From Bacillota bacterium (GTDB lineage Bacteria > Bacillota > Clostridia > Acetivibrionales > DTU013): a stretch of 64,000 nt of DNA. Under the pieces are notes generated by a model. The model did not search any database. It was not told the origin of the DNA and saw only the letters and a program-made list of their open reading frames with translations. This document shows, one piece after another, positions 26,061 to 34,410 of this stretch; the first letter of the stretch is position 1; every line of letters starts with the position of its first letter. The DNA lies in assembly GCA_023435305.1 (NCBI GenBank), contig JAEYRV010000010.1:75642-139641 (forward strand). Reading direction: 5' to 3'. The position numbers were made by a program, and so were the translations under genes.

Positions 26061-28915
26061 AACAGAAATGATACCCCATACTGTTCAAGTATGCTCTTGA
26101 CCCAGCTTTCCGACTTCTTCTCCGCTTCCGCGAACTCTGTCACAGCAGTCTTCCTGTCCATTTCACCCTTAGCATATGCTCTGGTCCTGATCATCCATTC
26201 GCTGAAAATCATTGCCTCAAGGCCGTTGTAATCATGCTTTCCACTTGGTGTATTCAGAACGTCATATATTACAGGGTTGATATCCTGCCCGCCCAGAAAG
26301 TCAATTTTGCAATCAGTATTCTTCAGTATAGTTCCGGAGACCACAGCCTTCTTTCCTCCATAGATTTTATAAAGCTGGCTGCTCTCATCGTATAATAAGT
26401 CATTAGCCAGTTTATACTGAAGCCCTTCGTCGGAGCAGTCCAGCGTCAGCCATTCGATAAGAGGCCGCAGTGCTTTTTTATTCGGAGAATCCTTGTTGAC
26501 CATTATCCCGGTATTAAAGCCCGCCTTTATTTTAAACGGCGGCACACATATTGCCCAGTCACCGGCCGTACTCTTCAGATAATGATCGGATTCTGAATAG
26601 GCTTTGAAAAAGTCAAACGGTATAACAAATCCAAATACAGGCTTGTCGCCTTTGCCTTTCAGCATTTCGCTCCACCCATCAAACCAGGGCTGTTCATCCT
26701 TCGCATAGCCATTGTCGAACATCTGCTTCGAAATATCCATGAACTCCTGCCACTGTGGATTTACATCGTAGCCATTGTCAGCCGCCAAACCGGAAGCAGC
26801 GCTGCTTGTATCGATCAGTCCTGCGATATCTCCATTTCCCGGCACTATATAGTAGCCATGCTCCTTCAGTGTTTGTGCCGCTTGCAGGAACTTGTCCCAT
26901 TTGTTGCTGCCTGCGCCAATGATCTCAGCGATCCTGTCCGGATCATCCGTGCCCCAAACGTCTTTTGCAACAGAGCGCCGGTACATAAACACATTTACAC
27001 CTGCCAGATACGGCAGCGCAATCACTTCACCATCCGGATTCGTTCCTGCATCGATCTCATACTGCGGGATACCTGCCTTTTGTATAGCGGCGTCAATATC
27101 GATGCCCAGTTCTTTATATGTACTTGCGTGTTTGGAAAATTCTCCTTTGATCATCTCATGAGAGTATGTATCAGGAACGCAATATATATCCACAACTTGC
27201 TCTCCGCTGCTTTGCATGTTGTCGTTTATTGCACCAAGGGTGCTGTAATTGTCGATCAATGCATAATAATACCAGTTCATCTTGAAATTGAACTCCGGAT
27301 GACTATTAATATATTGCTTTATCAATTCCGGCAGCTCTTCATCGTACGAATATACATTCAGCTCTCTGGTTCCAATAAGGGAGTGAAGTCTTCCATCGGC
27401 TGAGTAATCAAACCCGCTCACCTTGAACATATCCTTGTAACCCTGTTCATATTCCTTTACTGCCTTTTGATAATCTGCAACGGCGGTCTTTTTGTCCTTA
27501 TCCCCCCTGAGATAAGCCTCAGTCTCATAATACCAAAGGCTGAAAAGATCCATGCCGGGAGCATGATGCTTGTCAGCCGGCATTTGCAGCGCTTCATATA
27601 TCAATGCATTAATGTTTTGTCCATCCGGAAAAACGCGATCATTTTTTGTGCTATTCAAAACAGCACCAGATACTACAGGCCGTTTCCCGCCATACTTCTG
27701 CTGTATGGCACTATCGGCATTACTGTAAAAAGTATCATTTGCTAAACTATATTGAAGCCCTGTTTCGGAGCTGTCTAATGTGATCCATTCTATAAGAGGT
27801 CCCAGTGCATCCCTATTTGGCGAATTCCTGTTTACCATGATCCCAGCATAATAATCCATATCCTCAAAGCCTGTATAGAAACCAGTATCCACACTGACCG
27901 GAGGCAGACATACAGCCCAGTCACCAGCGTTCTTCAACAACACAGACAGCTCTCTGATATGGTTATCCTCTGTGAACGCACCAAATACAGGCCTATCCCC
28001 CTCACCGTTCAGGTCCTTGAACCATTCATCACTCCACGGCAGTGTATTTTTTGCGAAACCCTTGTCAAGCAGGCGTTTGGAAACATCCATGAACTCTTCC
28101 CACTTCGGGTCAACATCATATTTCCCGTTTGAAATAAGATCGCCGGAAATCACCGTCCCAACCAGGCCGGAAAGCTCCCGACAGTCGGGCAGCATGTAGA
28201 AACCATGTTCCTTCAAGGTTTGCGCCGCCTTCATGAACATGTCCCATTTCTCTGTGCCTGAACCAATGATATCAGCAACCTTATCCGGATCGTCCGTTCC
28301 CCATACATCCCTAGCAATAGAACGGCGATACACAAAAAGGTTGACATTTTTTTTAAATGGAAGTGCTATCAATTCACCTTTTGGATTAGTTCCCGCATCT
28401 ATGATATTCCGCGGGATATCAGCCTTTTTTACAGCGGTGCCAACATCAATGCCCAACTCTTCATATGTACTTGCGAACCCGGAATAGCCTCCCTTGATAT
28501 ACCACTGTGCATATGTGGCAGGAACGCAGTAGAGGTCAACCTGATTGCCCTCGCCGTTTTGCAGGCTGTAGTTCAAATCGTAGAAAAAGTCCTTGTCGTT
28601 TCCGCGGCAGACAATATTATAGTCGAACTCCGGATGCATTTTTGCATATTGCTTCACAATCAGCTCAAGTTCCTTATCGAATGTAAATATAGTCAATTGC
28701 TTCTTTCCGGCAGAAGAATCTCCGCCACTAGCAGTACTGTCCCCGCCTGTTGAATCCGAGTCCATCCCATCACTTTGTCCGCCGCTCGTTGCGGAATCGC
28801 CATTTATAACACCCTGAGGATCGTGCGTCAATATAACTGCAATAGCAGCAACGACAGCAATGATAAGGATAATAACAGATGCGGCAATGATGCGTTTTTT
28901 CAAGTCCAAAAACAC
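26054..28915 (-). CDS. Membrane-anchored protein with two tandem solute-binding domains
   Basis: The 953-residue protein (GTG at 28915, or TTG at 28903 which is better spaced from AGAGGTG) has an N-terminal helix (IIAASVIILIIAVVAAIAVIL), a Ser/Gly/Asp linker and two copies of a family-1-type solute-binding domain (about 70-500 and 510-950). Both copies repeat the same landmarks: VDLYCVP, YEELGID, PDGEVIALPY-like, VFMYRRSVAKDVWGTDDPD, DWAICVPP, SPNKKALRPLIEWLTLD and GLQY-LAND. There is no lipobox and no ABC transporter gene nearby. It is a paralogue of the two LRR-bearing proteins at 37987 and 44542 but has no LRR. The tandem domains suggest an internal duplication. Confidence 0.85.
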   Translation of the reverse strand: MFLDLKKRIIAASVIILIIAVVAAIAVILTHDPQGVINGDSATSGGQSDGMDSDSTGGDSTASGGDSSAGKKQLTIFTFDKELELIVKQYAKMHPEFDYNIVCRGNDKDFFYDLNYSLQNGEGNQVDLYCVPATYAQWYIKGGYSGFASTYEELGIDVGTAVKKADIPRNIIDAGTNPKGELIALPFKKNVNLFVYRRSIARDVWGTDDPDKVADIIGSGTEKWDMFMKAAQTLKEHGFYMLPDCRELSGLVGTVISGDLISNGKYDVDPKWEEFMDVSKRLLDKGFAKNTLPWSDEWFKDLNGEGDRPVFGAFTEDNHIRELSVLLKNAGDWAVCLPPVSVDTGFYTGFEDMDYYAGIMVNRNSPNRDALGPLIEWITLDSSETGLQYSLANDTFYSNADSAIQQKYGGKRPVVSGAVLNSTKNDRVFPDGQNINALIYEALQMPADKHHAPGMDLFSLWYYETEAYLRGDKDKKTAVADYQKAVKEYEQGYKDMFKVSGFDYSADGRLHSLIGTRELNVYSYDEELPELIKQYINSHPEFNFKMNWYYYALIDNYSTLGAINDNMQSSGEQVVDIYCVPDTYSHEMIKGEFSKHASTYKELGIDIDAAIQKAGIPQYEIDAGTNPDGEVIALPYLAGVNVFMYRRSVAKDVWGTDDPDRIAEIIGAGSNKWDKFLQAAQTLKEHGYYIVPGNGDIAGLIDTSSAASGLAADNGYDVNPQWQEFMDISKQMFDNGYAKDEQPWFDGWSEMLKGKGDKPVFGFVIPFDFFKAYSESDHYLKSTAGDWAICVPPFKIKAGFNTGIMVNKDSPNKKALRPLIEWLTLDCSDEGLQYKLANDLLYDESSQLYKIYGGKKAVVSGTILKNTDCKIDFLGGQDINPVIYDVLNTPSGKHDYNGLEAMIFSEWMIRTRAYAKGEMDRKTAVTEFAEAEKKSESWVKSILEQYGVSFLFP

Positions 28916-29121
28916 CTCTTAACAATTGATATACATAATCATATCATTTGAATACAGATTATGAAATACTCACATATTATACCGTACAGCAAGGCGCCAT
29001 AGCGGTACCATATTGCTTCATAGTATCGCTATAGCGCCTCAGTATAACGCAGTATAGCTCTGTATAACGCATTATTACAACACATCGGTATTATTCATCG
29101 GATTATGTTAACTTCACCGCA
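28916..29121. other. Short intergenic region, no gene
   Basis: It holds short repeated text (CATAGCGGTACCATA, CTATAGCGCCTCAGTATAACGCA) of no clear meaning and the leader of the double solute-binding gene. Confidence 0.4.
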
Positions 29122-30204
29122 TTACCTTCTATCCCGTTCCAATAAGTCCAGCAAATACCCATACCCCTTTTCCTGCATCTCTTCCTTCGGAATAAACTCA
29201 AGCGCTGCACTGTTGATACAATAACGCAATCCTCCCAATTCTCTTGGGCCATCGGTGAAAACATGTCCAAGATGGGCGTCCCCTATCTTGCTCCGTACCT
29301 CTGTCCTCATCATGCCATGGCTCCTATCGAATAATTGAACAATATCATCAGGACTTATCGGTTTGGAAAAGCTTGGCCAACCGCAGCCTGATTCAAATTT
29401 ATCCGTTGAAACAAAAAGCGGCTGCCCGGTCGTTACATCCACATAAATGCCTTCCTCGAAATTGTTGTAGAACTCATTTCTGAACGGCGGCTCTGTGGCA
29501 TTGTTTTGTGTTACATTGTACTGTAAATCAGTCAGTTCAGCCTTCAAAACCTCCATGGGTTTAGGCTGAAATCGTTGCTCCGGCTTCTGCGCCTGTGCCT
29601 GCCTGGCCTCCCTCGCCTGTTTTGCCTCCTGTGCCCACTCCTGCCTGGCCTCCCCCGCCTGCTTTGCCTCCTGTGCCTGTTCGGCCTGTATGAATTTATC
29701 CCTTCTGATATGACAATACCCGTTCGGGTTCTTGTCCAGATACCTCTGATGGTACTCTTCCGCCTTAATATAATTCCGCAGAGGCATTACCTCAATGGCG
29801 ACCGGCCTGTCATATTTCGTTTGAAGCTCTTTTATCGAATTTTCGATAATCTCCCTGTCCTGCTCATCAACATAATAGATCCCGCTGCGGTATTGTGAAC
29901 CGACATCATTGCCCTGCCGGTTTATTGCCAAAGGATCAATCACATCGTAAAAAAGCTTGAGTAAAAATCCCAGGCTCACCACCTCGGGGTCATACAATAC
30001 TTTGACAGTTTCTGCATGGCCGCTTTCTCTCCAGCACACGTCCTCATAGCATGGTCTGTCTGTACGGCCGTTTGCGTAGCCTACTTCCGTATATGTGACC
30101 CCTTTGATCAGGGAGAAATATTTCTCAGTGCCCCAAAAGCAGCCTCCTGCCAGATAAATCTCTTTATTTTCAACGTTTGTCCTTTTTTCATCATTTCTCA
30201 TCAT
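29122..30204 (-). CDS. msrAB: Bifunctional methionine sulfoxide reductase A/B
   Basis: The 360-residue protein fuses MsrA (about 13-160; active-site AGGCFWGTEKYF, VGYANGRTDRPCYEDVC) to MsrB (about 225-350; FESGCGWPSFSKPI, HLGHVFTDGPRELGGLRYCINSAALEF with the catalytic Cys). It reduces both methionine-S- and methionine-R-sulfoxide in proteins. The MsrB part has YVDVTTGQPLF where zinc-binding members have a CxxC, so it is the zinc-free form. The linker of about 50 residues is an unusual repeat of EAKQAGEARQ-like units (EAKQAREARQAQAQ), expected to be a rigid charged helix. It appears monocistronic. Confidence 0.95.
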   Translation of the reverse strand: MMRNDEKRTNVENKEIYLAGGCFWGTEKYFSLIKGVTYTEVGYANGRTDRPCYEDVCWRESGHAETVKVLYDPEVVSLGFLLKLFYDVIDPLAINRQGNDVGSQYRSGIYYVDEQDREIIENSIKELQTKYDRPVAIEVMPLRNYIKAEEYHQRYLDKNPNGYCHIRRDKFIQAEQAQEAKQAGEARQEWAQEAKQAREARQAQAQKPEQRFQPKPMEVLKAELTDLQYNVTQNNATEPPFRNEFYNNFEEGIYVDVTTGQPLFVSTDKFESGCGWPSFSKPISPDDIVQLFDRSHGMMRTEVRSKIGDAHLGHVFTDGPRELGGLRYCINSAALEFIPKEEMQEKGYGYLLDLLERDRR

Positions 30205-30302
30205 AACTCGTCCCTCATTTCTCGATTACACACTTGTGCATATATTCATACTTCAATTTATTTATACCCTCAAATAGTCACATAGACCAACGATCTTACA
30301 AA

Positions 30303-30334
30303 CAAAAAACCGCTGTACATATTGCACAGCAGTT
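30303..30334 (-). terminator. Terminator after the kinase gene, likely end of the hgc operon
   Basis: On the minus strand AACTGCTGT pairs with ACAGCGGTT (loop of nine) and is followed by TTTTGTTTG. It lies about 58 bases after the stop at 30392. Confidence 0.8.
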
Positions 30335-30391
30335 ATTATTTTTAGGCTCATAGTGATAAATTTATTCGATAACTTCAAGATCCGCAAACTA

Positions 30392-31417
30392 CTACAGATT
30401 CCCGCACTGGTTGGCGAGGTGCTTCAAATCGCTTTTGCGGCGCTCATCAGACAAATCATCATAGAGGATACTTTCGAGGAAAGCCCATATATCCTCCAGC
30501 TTCCTCCTGGAAATGTAGAAGGACAGCATCTCCTCATCTAATTCAAATTCTGTGCGGATAGCTTTGTAATGCTTGAGGAACACATCCCAATATTCTTTAT
30601 CTGCAAACATGAACAGGTCAGCCTCAGCCGGCGCCAGCTTCAATCCTTCCCAATCCACCAGAATGAGGCGGTCGCTTTGCATCAGATTCCAACCATGTGC
30701 ATCCGTGTGGCAAATCACCATCCTACTCCTGCTGTTTTTCTGTTTAGCCCTTTCCGATAACAGCTTGACCTCATTTATTTTCAGTTTGAGCTGCTCCAGG
30801 CAAGGCTGCAAGATTTCTATTGCATCCACTGGTGAAGTGTCAAAACTATCGCTAATGTATTCTTCCAGAGAGAAACAGAAAGGCACTTCAAAATGTTCCT
30901 TTATCTTATCAATCTTTACAGGGATCTCATTGCCAACACTATGTAAATGCGCCATAATTTCAGCTATTTCGATGATTTGGTAACTATTTAATGGTTTTTC
31001 GGCAATAGTTTCACCCTCAATAAAGTCAAACAGGATATAGACATTATAATCATCTTCATAGCGATAACCGCCGCTGACCGTAGCTACAGGACGTATAATC
31101 CTCCCATTCAGTTGAGTGTTCTCATTCAGCCACGACAAGATCGGCATATAATTATCAATATTTTCAATCCATATAGGTGTTTGCGTCAGCCTTTTATCAT
31201 ATACCTTCAAAAAGAAGCTTCCATTATCAGAATTTATACTATATGCCGAAGCAGACAACCCGCCAAAAGTCTCCACAATACCCGTGCATTCAACATTAAA
31301 TTGTGTTCCAAGTATCTTGTTAATTTTGTCCACACAACACCTCAAATCCTGTTGCGCAGCATAAGGCGCAAGCAGCAAATATATCCCAATATTATCAAGC
31401 AACTGCTGTACCGTCAA
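30392..31417 (-). CDS. Aminoglycoside-phosphotransferase/homoserine-kinase-type small-molecule kinase
   Basis: The 341-residue protein has a phosphotransferase (APH) fold: a glycine-poor ATP loop region (VETFGGLSASAYSI), catalytic loop VICHTDAHGWNLM and Mg-binding LVDWEGLKLAPAEADLF. The substrate is unknown; family members phosphorylate antibiotics, homoserine, choline or spectinomycin-like compounds. The start is doubtful: the frame opens at a TTG (31417) without a ribosome binding site, while an ATG just upstream is out of frame by one base across a run of seven T. It begins 59 bases after hgcB on the same strand and shares its terminator, so it may be co-transcribed with hgcAB. Confidence 0.8.
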   Translation of the reverse strand: MTVQQLLDNIGIYLLLAPYAAQQDLRCCVDKINKILGTQFNVECTGIVETFGGLSASAYSINSDNGSFFLKVYDKRLTQTPIWIENIDNYMPILSWLNENTQLNGRIIRPVATVSGGYRYEDDYNVYILFDFIEGETIAEKPLNSYQIIEIAEIMAHLHSVGNEIPVKIDKIKEHFEVPFCFSLEEYISDSFDTSPVDAIEILQPCLEQLKLKINEVKLLSERAKQKNSRSRMVICHTDAHGWNLMQSDRLILVDWEGLKLAPAEADLFMFADKEYWDVFLKHYKAIRTEFELDEEMLSFYISRRKLEDIWAFLESILYDDLSDERRKSDLKHLANQCGNL

Positions 31418-31476
31418 AAAAACATGCCGTTAATAAGGGCATTCCACATTGCATCCCATTGTAATGGCCCACCATC

Positions 31477-31770
31477 TCAGCAGCATCCATCATTGCTTGA
31501 ACAATCACAGCTCGGCTCGCTTCCGGTAAGCCAGCCCATGATCACTGCTGAAGCACATCCCACTCCGGCGTCGACAGCGATAGCACTTACCGGACAATTT
31601 TTCGCACAGGCGCCGCACTCCATACAACGGTCTTTATCATTAATCTGTGCCTTCCTTTCATTTATAGCGAAAACTCCATGAGGGCAAACCTCAGCGCATC
31701 TTCCGCAGCCTATGCATTTTTCATCAGCCAGACAAAGCGTTGCGACATTTTTCAAATATTTATGTTTCAT
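31477..31770 (-). CDS. hgcB: HgcB, ferredoxin-like electron donor for mercury methylation
   Basis: The ATG at 31770 follows AAAGGAGGACGCT, 11 bases after hgcA. The 97-residue protein has two 4Fe-4S motifs, CIGCGRCAEVCP (Cys 19, 22, 25, 29) and CMECGACAKNCP (Cys 49, 52, 55, 59). It also keeps the features that separate HgcB from ordinary 2[4Fe-4S] ferredoxins: the lone Cys 72 in VGCASA and a C-terminal Cys-rich tail ending in CC (Cys 88, 90, 96, 97). In characterised systems HgcB reduces the HgcA corrinoid to Co(I), and its tail cysteines handle Hg(II). Adjacency to hgcA makes the assignment secure. Confidence 0.95.
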   Translation of the reverse strand: MKHKYLKNVATLCLADEKCIGCGRCAEVCPHGVFAINERKAQINDKDRCMECGACAKNCPVSAIAVDAGVGCASAVIMGWLTGSEPSCDCSSNDGCC

Positions 31771-31781
31771 AGCGTCCTCCT

Positions 31782-32876
31782 TTATGCCCAAAAACAATTT
31801 ATCAACAATAATACAAATCCCACTGCGAATGAAATAGCAATAAGCGGCACAGCGATTTTCATTTCTTTGATGACGCCGGAAAAGGATGTATATGTTGATG
31901 AGCCCGTGAAATTCATCGCCAAATAAGCCGACAATGCTGGCAGTACCAGCAAATACCCTATGGCAAGCAGCAAGAATCCGGGAACAAACCAGCCGCTATA
32001 CCAGATAAAACCCAATGTCCATAACAGCCCCAGCAGCCAGCCCTTCCATGCGAATGCCCTGCCGGGAATCACAGGGAGAAGCAGAGGCGTTAGGACAGTT
32101 CCCGTTACCACAGCACCAGTATAGGCAATGAAATCCGCAAGCCCGAAAGGTTTTGCAGCGAACAGGTTCAGGAGAAACAATACACCAAAAACAATCATTG
32201 ATAATTTTGCGGCAGTCACCAGTTCCATCGGAGTAAGAACCAATCTGTCTCTCATTGTAAATTTCACTGTACGCATTTCTTGCGTGGCTTTTAAACCTGC
32301 ATCGAGAAATGCCTTTATATCCTTCGCTCTCACCGGTCCGTAAACCACAGAAAACCCAGTTTGTTTTGTCACTTCATGTGCGCTCACACCGGGTGCACCC
32401 AATTGCGGCAAAATCAATTTCCTGTGTGATACGATCCCGGGCAGTTTGGTTTTTGCTATGCGGTTAATCAGCTCATTCGTCCCGAATGTACCTTTGCCGG
32501 CGGCACACCAGACATTGATGCCCTTCGTATCCAGGATCAAAATCCAGCAGTCCAGGCCCGACAACTCTTTCCTCAACGCATCAAATGTCAGCTTGTAGTT
32601 GGCGCTTACCAGGACAGGAGATGTATTATCAGGTTTTCCAACAGCATAAAGCCCCGGATTGATCTTATAATTCATCCTTCCAATACCCCAACGCACCTTC
32701 CACGCTCCGAACATGTCTTTAAAATGAAGATTTGTTGAAACCACAGGCACAGTGCCTTTTGGAGTACGCATCTCTCCTGTTACCCATTCATCATTCTTAT
32801 CGTACGGTGTGATGGGTTCCGCACTACAACAACTGCTGGCCGAGCAGCAGCACGACTTCTCATTACTCATTTTCAT
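31782..32876 (-). CDS. hgcA: HgcA, corrinoid methyltransferase protein for mercury methylation
   Basis: The protein has 364 residues from the ATG at 32876, which lies five bases after AAAGG; the ATG at 32870 is an alternative. The corrinoid-binding domain carries the HgcA cap helix NVWCAAGKGTFGTNEL at about 121-136, with the Cys that ligates cobalt in HgcA. Five C-terminal membrane helices follow (MIVFGVLFLLNLFAA, AYTGAVVTGTVLTPLLL, WLLGLLWTLGFIWYSGW, LLLAIGYLLVLPALSAYL, PLIAISFAVGFVLLLI). HgcA transfers a methyl group, derived from methyl-tetrahydrofolate chemistry, to Hg(II) to form methylmercury. The N-terminus is unusual: a Cys-rich SCCCSASSCCSAE segment ahead of the domain. It overlaps the end of arsR by 14 bases. 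Confidence 0.97.
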   Translation of the reverse strand: MKMSNEKSCCCSASSCCSAEPITPYDKNDEWVTGEMRTPKGTVPVVSTNLHFKDMFGAWKVRWGIGRMNYKINPGLYAVGKPDNTSPVLVSANYKLTFDALRKELSGLDCWILILDTKGINVWCAAGKGTFGTNELINRIAKTKLPGIVSHRKLILPQLGAPGVSAHEVTKQTGFSVVYGPVRAKDIKAFLDAGLKATQEMRTVKFTMRDRLVLTPMELVTAAKLSMIVFGVLFLLNLFAAKPFGLADFIAYTGAVVTGTVLTPLLLPVIPGRAFAWKGWLLGLLWTLGFIWYSGWFVPGFLLLAIGYLLVLPALSAYLAMNFTGSSTYTSFSGVIKEMKIAVPLIAISFAVGFVLLLINCFWA

Positions 32877-33198
32877 CACATCCTTTGCAATAGTCTGCAT
32901 CTTCTTTGCAGATACAATTTTGTTTATCGGAGGTAATATCGCAGAAAAACTGCTTTGCTCTATTGACAGCGTCTGTGTTCAATGAGTAATACGTCCACTT
33001 ACCTTGTTCTCTGCCCTTGACCAGCCCGCATTCACACAAGAGCTTCATGTGGTGAGACAGCGTGGATTGGGACATCTCGAACTTCTCCAAAATCATGCAG
33101 GCACAAAGCTCCCCACAGGAGAGCATATCCACGATCATGGCTCTTTTAGGGTCCCCCAACGCTTTGAACATTCCGGCATACTCTATATATGTTTCCAT
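32863..33198 (-). CDS. arsR: ArsR family repressor at the head of the hgcAB operon
   Basis: The 111-residue winged-helix protein has FKALGDPKRAMIVDML and the recognition helix SQSTLSHHMKLL. The metal motif GELCAC puts Cys at 32 and 34, as in the ELCVCDLC arsenite site of E. coli ArsR, but the third Cys (37) is Leu. Extra Cys occur at 28 and in the C-terminal tail (CDIT, NCICKEDADYCKGC). It probably senses As(III) or another thiophilic metal; whether it senses mercury cannot be told. It overlaps hgcA, so the three genes form one translationally coupled operon. AGGTGCC is the ribosome binding site. Confidence 0.92.
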   Translation of the reverse strand: METYIEYAGMFKALGDPKRAMIVDMLSCGELCACMILEKFEMSQSTLSHHMKLLCECGLVKGREQGKWTYYSLNTDAVNRAKQFFCDITSDKQNCICKEDADYCKGCDENE

Positions 33199-33219
33199 AT
33201 AGGCACCTCAAATCTAAAA

Positions 33220-33262
33220 ATATCGATATGAGTATTGTATGCGCCAAATCGAAAAGTGTCAA
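33220..33262 (-). promoter_or_regulatory. Promoter and ArsR operator candidate of arsR-hgcA-hgcB
   Basis: On the minus strand TTGACA (33257-33262), a 17-base spacer and TACAAT (33234-33239) form a near-consensus sigma-A promoter. The palindrome ATATCGATAT (33220-33229) covers the predicted start point. AT-rich ATATCGATAT-like sites are typical of Firmicute ArsR operators, so repression by the first gene product is likely. Confidence 0.75.
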
Positions 33263-33374
33263 TATGATGGTAAAAAGTTATGTGTTAATCTGTGAATACA
33301 AGTAAGAAGTGGATTAGTCAACGAAAGGCAGACACTTCTTTCAAACTGCAGTCAACTGCTTTTATATCGAGGGC

Positions 33375-33866
33375 GAGCACGGTGCAGAAAATGGTGATAG
33401 AAATATTTAGATTTGAGAAAATCGTACTGCCATAGAGCAGGGTGCACAGAACGGTGATAGAAATATGAGCTTTTCAGGGGTGAATGGCACCGTCATAGTG
33501 CACGGTGCACAAAACAGTGATAGAATTATTAGATTTTTAGGGAGTGAATGGTACTGCCATAGAGCACGGTGCACAAAACGGTGATAGAAATATTAGATTT
33601 TTTAGGGAGTGAATCGTACTGCCATAGAGCACGGTACACAGAACGGTGATAGAAATATTAGATTTGAGAAAAGCGTACTGCCATAGAGCAGGGTGCACAA
33701 AATTCTGAGTTATGGGGAAATATTCTTATGTCAGAGCATAGTCCACCCTCATATCACAACCAATGAGTAACATAATGTTCTGACATGCGTGTTTATGTAT
33801 CCTTCACCCACGAGAATTAAACGCTGTTATCAAATATTTCCCCACAACTAAAATTTTTGTGCATGC
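33375..33866. repeat. Hairpin element B with five amplified arm units
   Basis: Units beginning GAGCACGGTGCACAAAAC and containing GGTGATAGAAATATTAGA and GTACTGCCATA start at 33375, 33435, 33498, 33562, 33627 and 33686, a period of 59-65 bases. The sixth is the left arm of a hairpin: GGTGCACAAAATTCTGAG and on to 33725 pairs with 33832-33866 (TTTCCCCACAAC then TTTTTGTGCATGC). A nested pair, TATGTCAGAGCA and TGTTCTGACATG, lies inside. The same 17-mer GAGCACGGTGCACAAAA occurs in element C at 40363. No gene is seen between 33199 and 34410. Confidence 0.88.
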
Positions 33867-34014
33867 TACTATCATACCAATACGTTAGACAACCATATTA
33901 GCTTTAGATGACTGATAATGCATGACCAATATAGGTGAAAAAGGCTGCCCTGAGAGGGTGACTTTACATAAAGCAAAATTATGTGTATAAACACTGTGTA
34001 TAACTGTTGCTGAA

Positions 34015-34050
34015 TAAAAAATGGTTGCATACATAGTATTGTACACAACC
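34015..34050 (-). terminator. Terminator of the pyruvate kinase transcript
   Basis: GGTTGTGTACAATACTATGT with its partner ending GCAACC forms a stem on the minus strand, followed by ATTTTTTATT. It lies beyond the tandem repeat, so the repeat is in the pyk 3' untranslated region. Confidence 0.7.
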
Positions 34051-34083
34051 GTAAAAGCTTTACAGTTGAGCTGTCAAGCAGCT

Positions 34084-34408
34084 TGCCGCCGGATACAAAC
34101 CGCCTCAGTTGGCACCACTTAGCCTGCTGCCCGTCAACTTATTGCCGCCAGATACATACCGACCTCGACAGTGGCTCCTCCTAGCTTGCTGCTCGGCACT
34201 TTATTGCCGCCAGATGCAGCCGCCCCCGTAGAAAAATCTTGCCTGCTGCCCATCAACTTATCGCCGCCGGATACATACCGGCCTCGACAGTGGCACCACA
34301 TAGCCTGCTGCATGTCAACTTATCGCCACCAGTTACATACCGACCCAGTTGGAACACCCTAGCTTGCTACCCGCCCGATACATGCCGGCCCCGGCGGTGG
34401 CACTGCTT
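34084..34408. repeat. About 60-bp tandem repeat in the pyk 3' untranslated region
   Basis: Five to six units beginning GCCGCCAGATACATACCG and containing GGCACCA-x-AGCTTGCTGCCC, period 49-62 bases, fill the gap up to the pyk stop codon at 34411. The array is GC-rich relative to its flanks. Confidence 0.85.
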
Positions 34409-34410
34409 AG

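Noticed and set aside
33375..33720. CRISPR-like array
   Set aside because: Units are near-identical along their whole length with no unique spacers and no cas genes; it is a plain tandem repeat.
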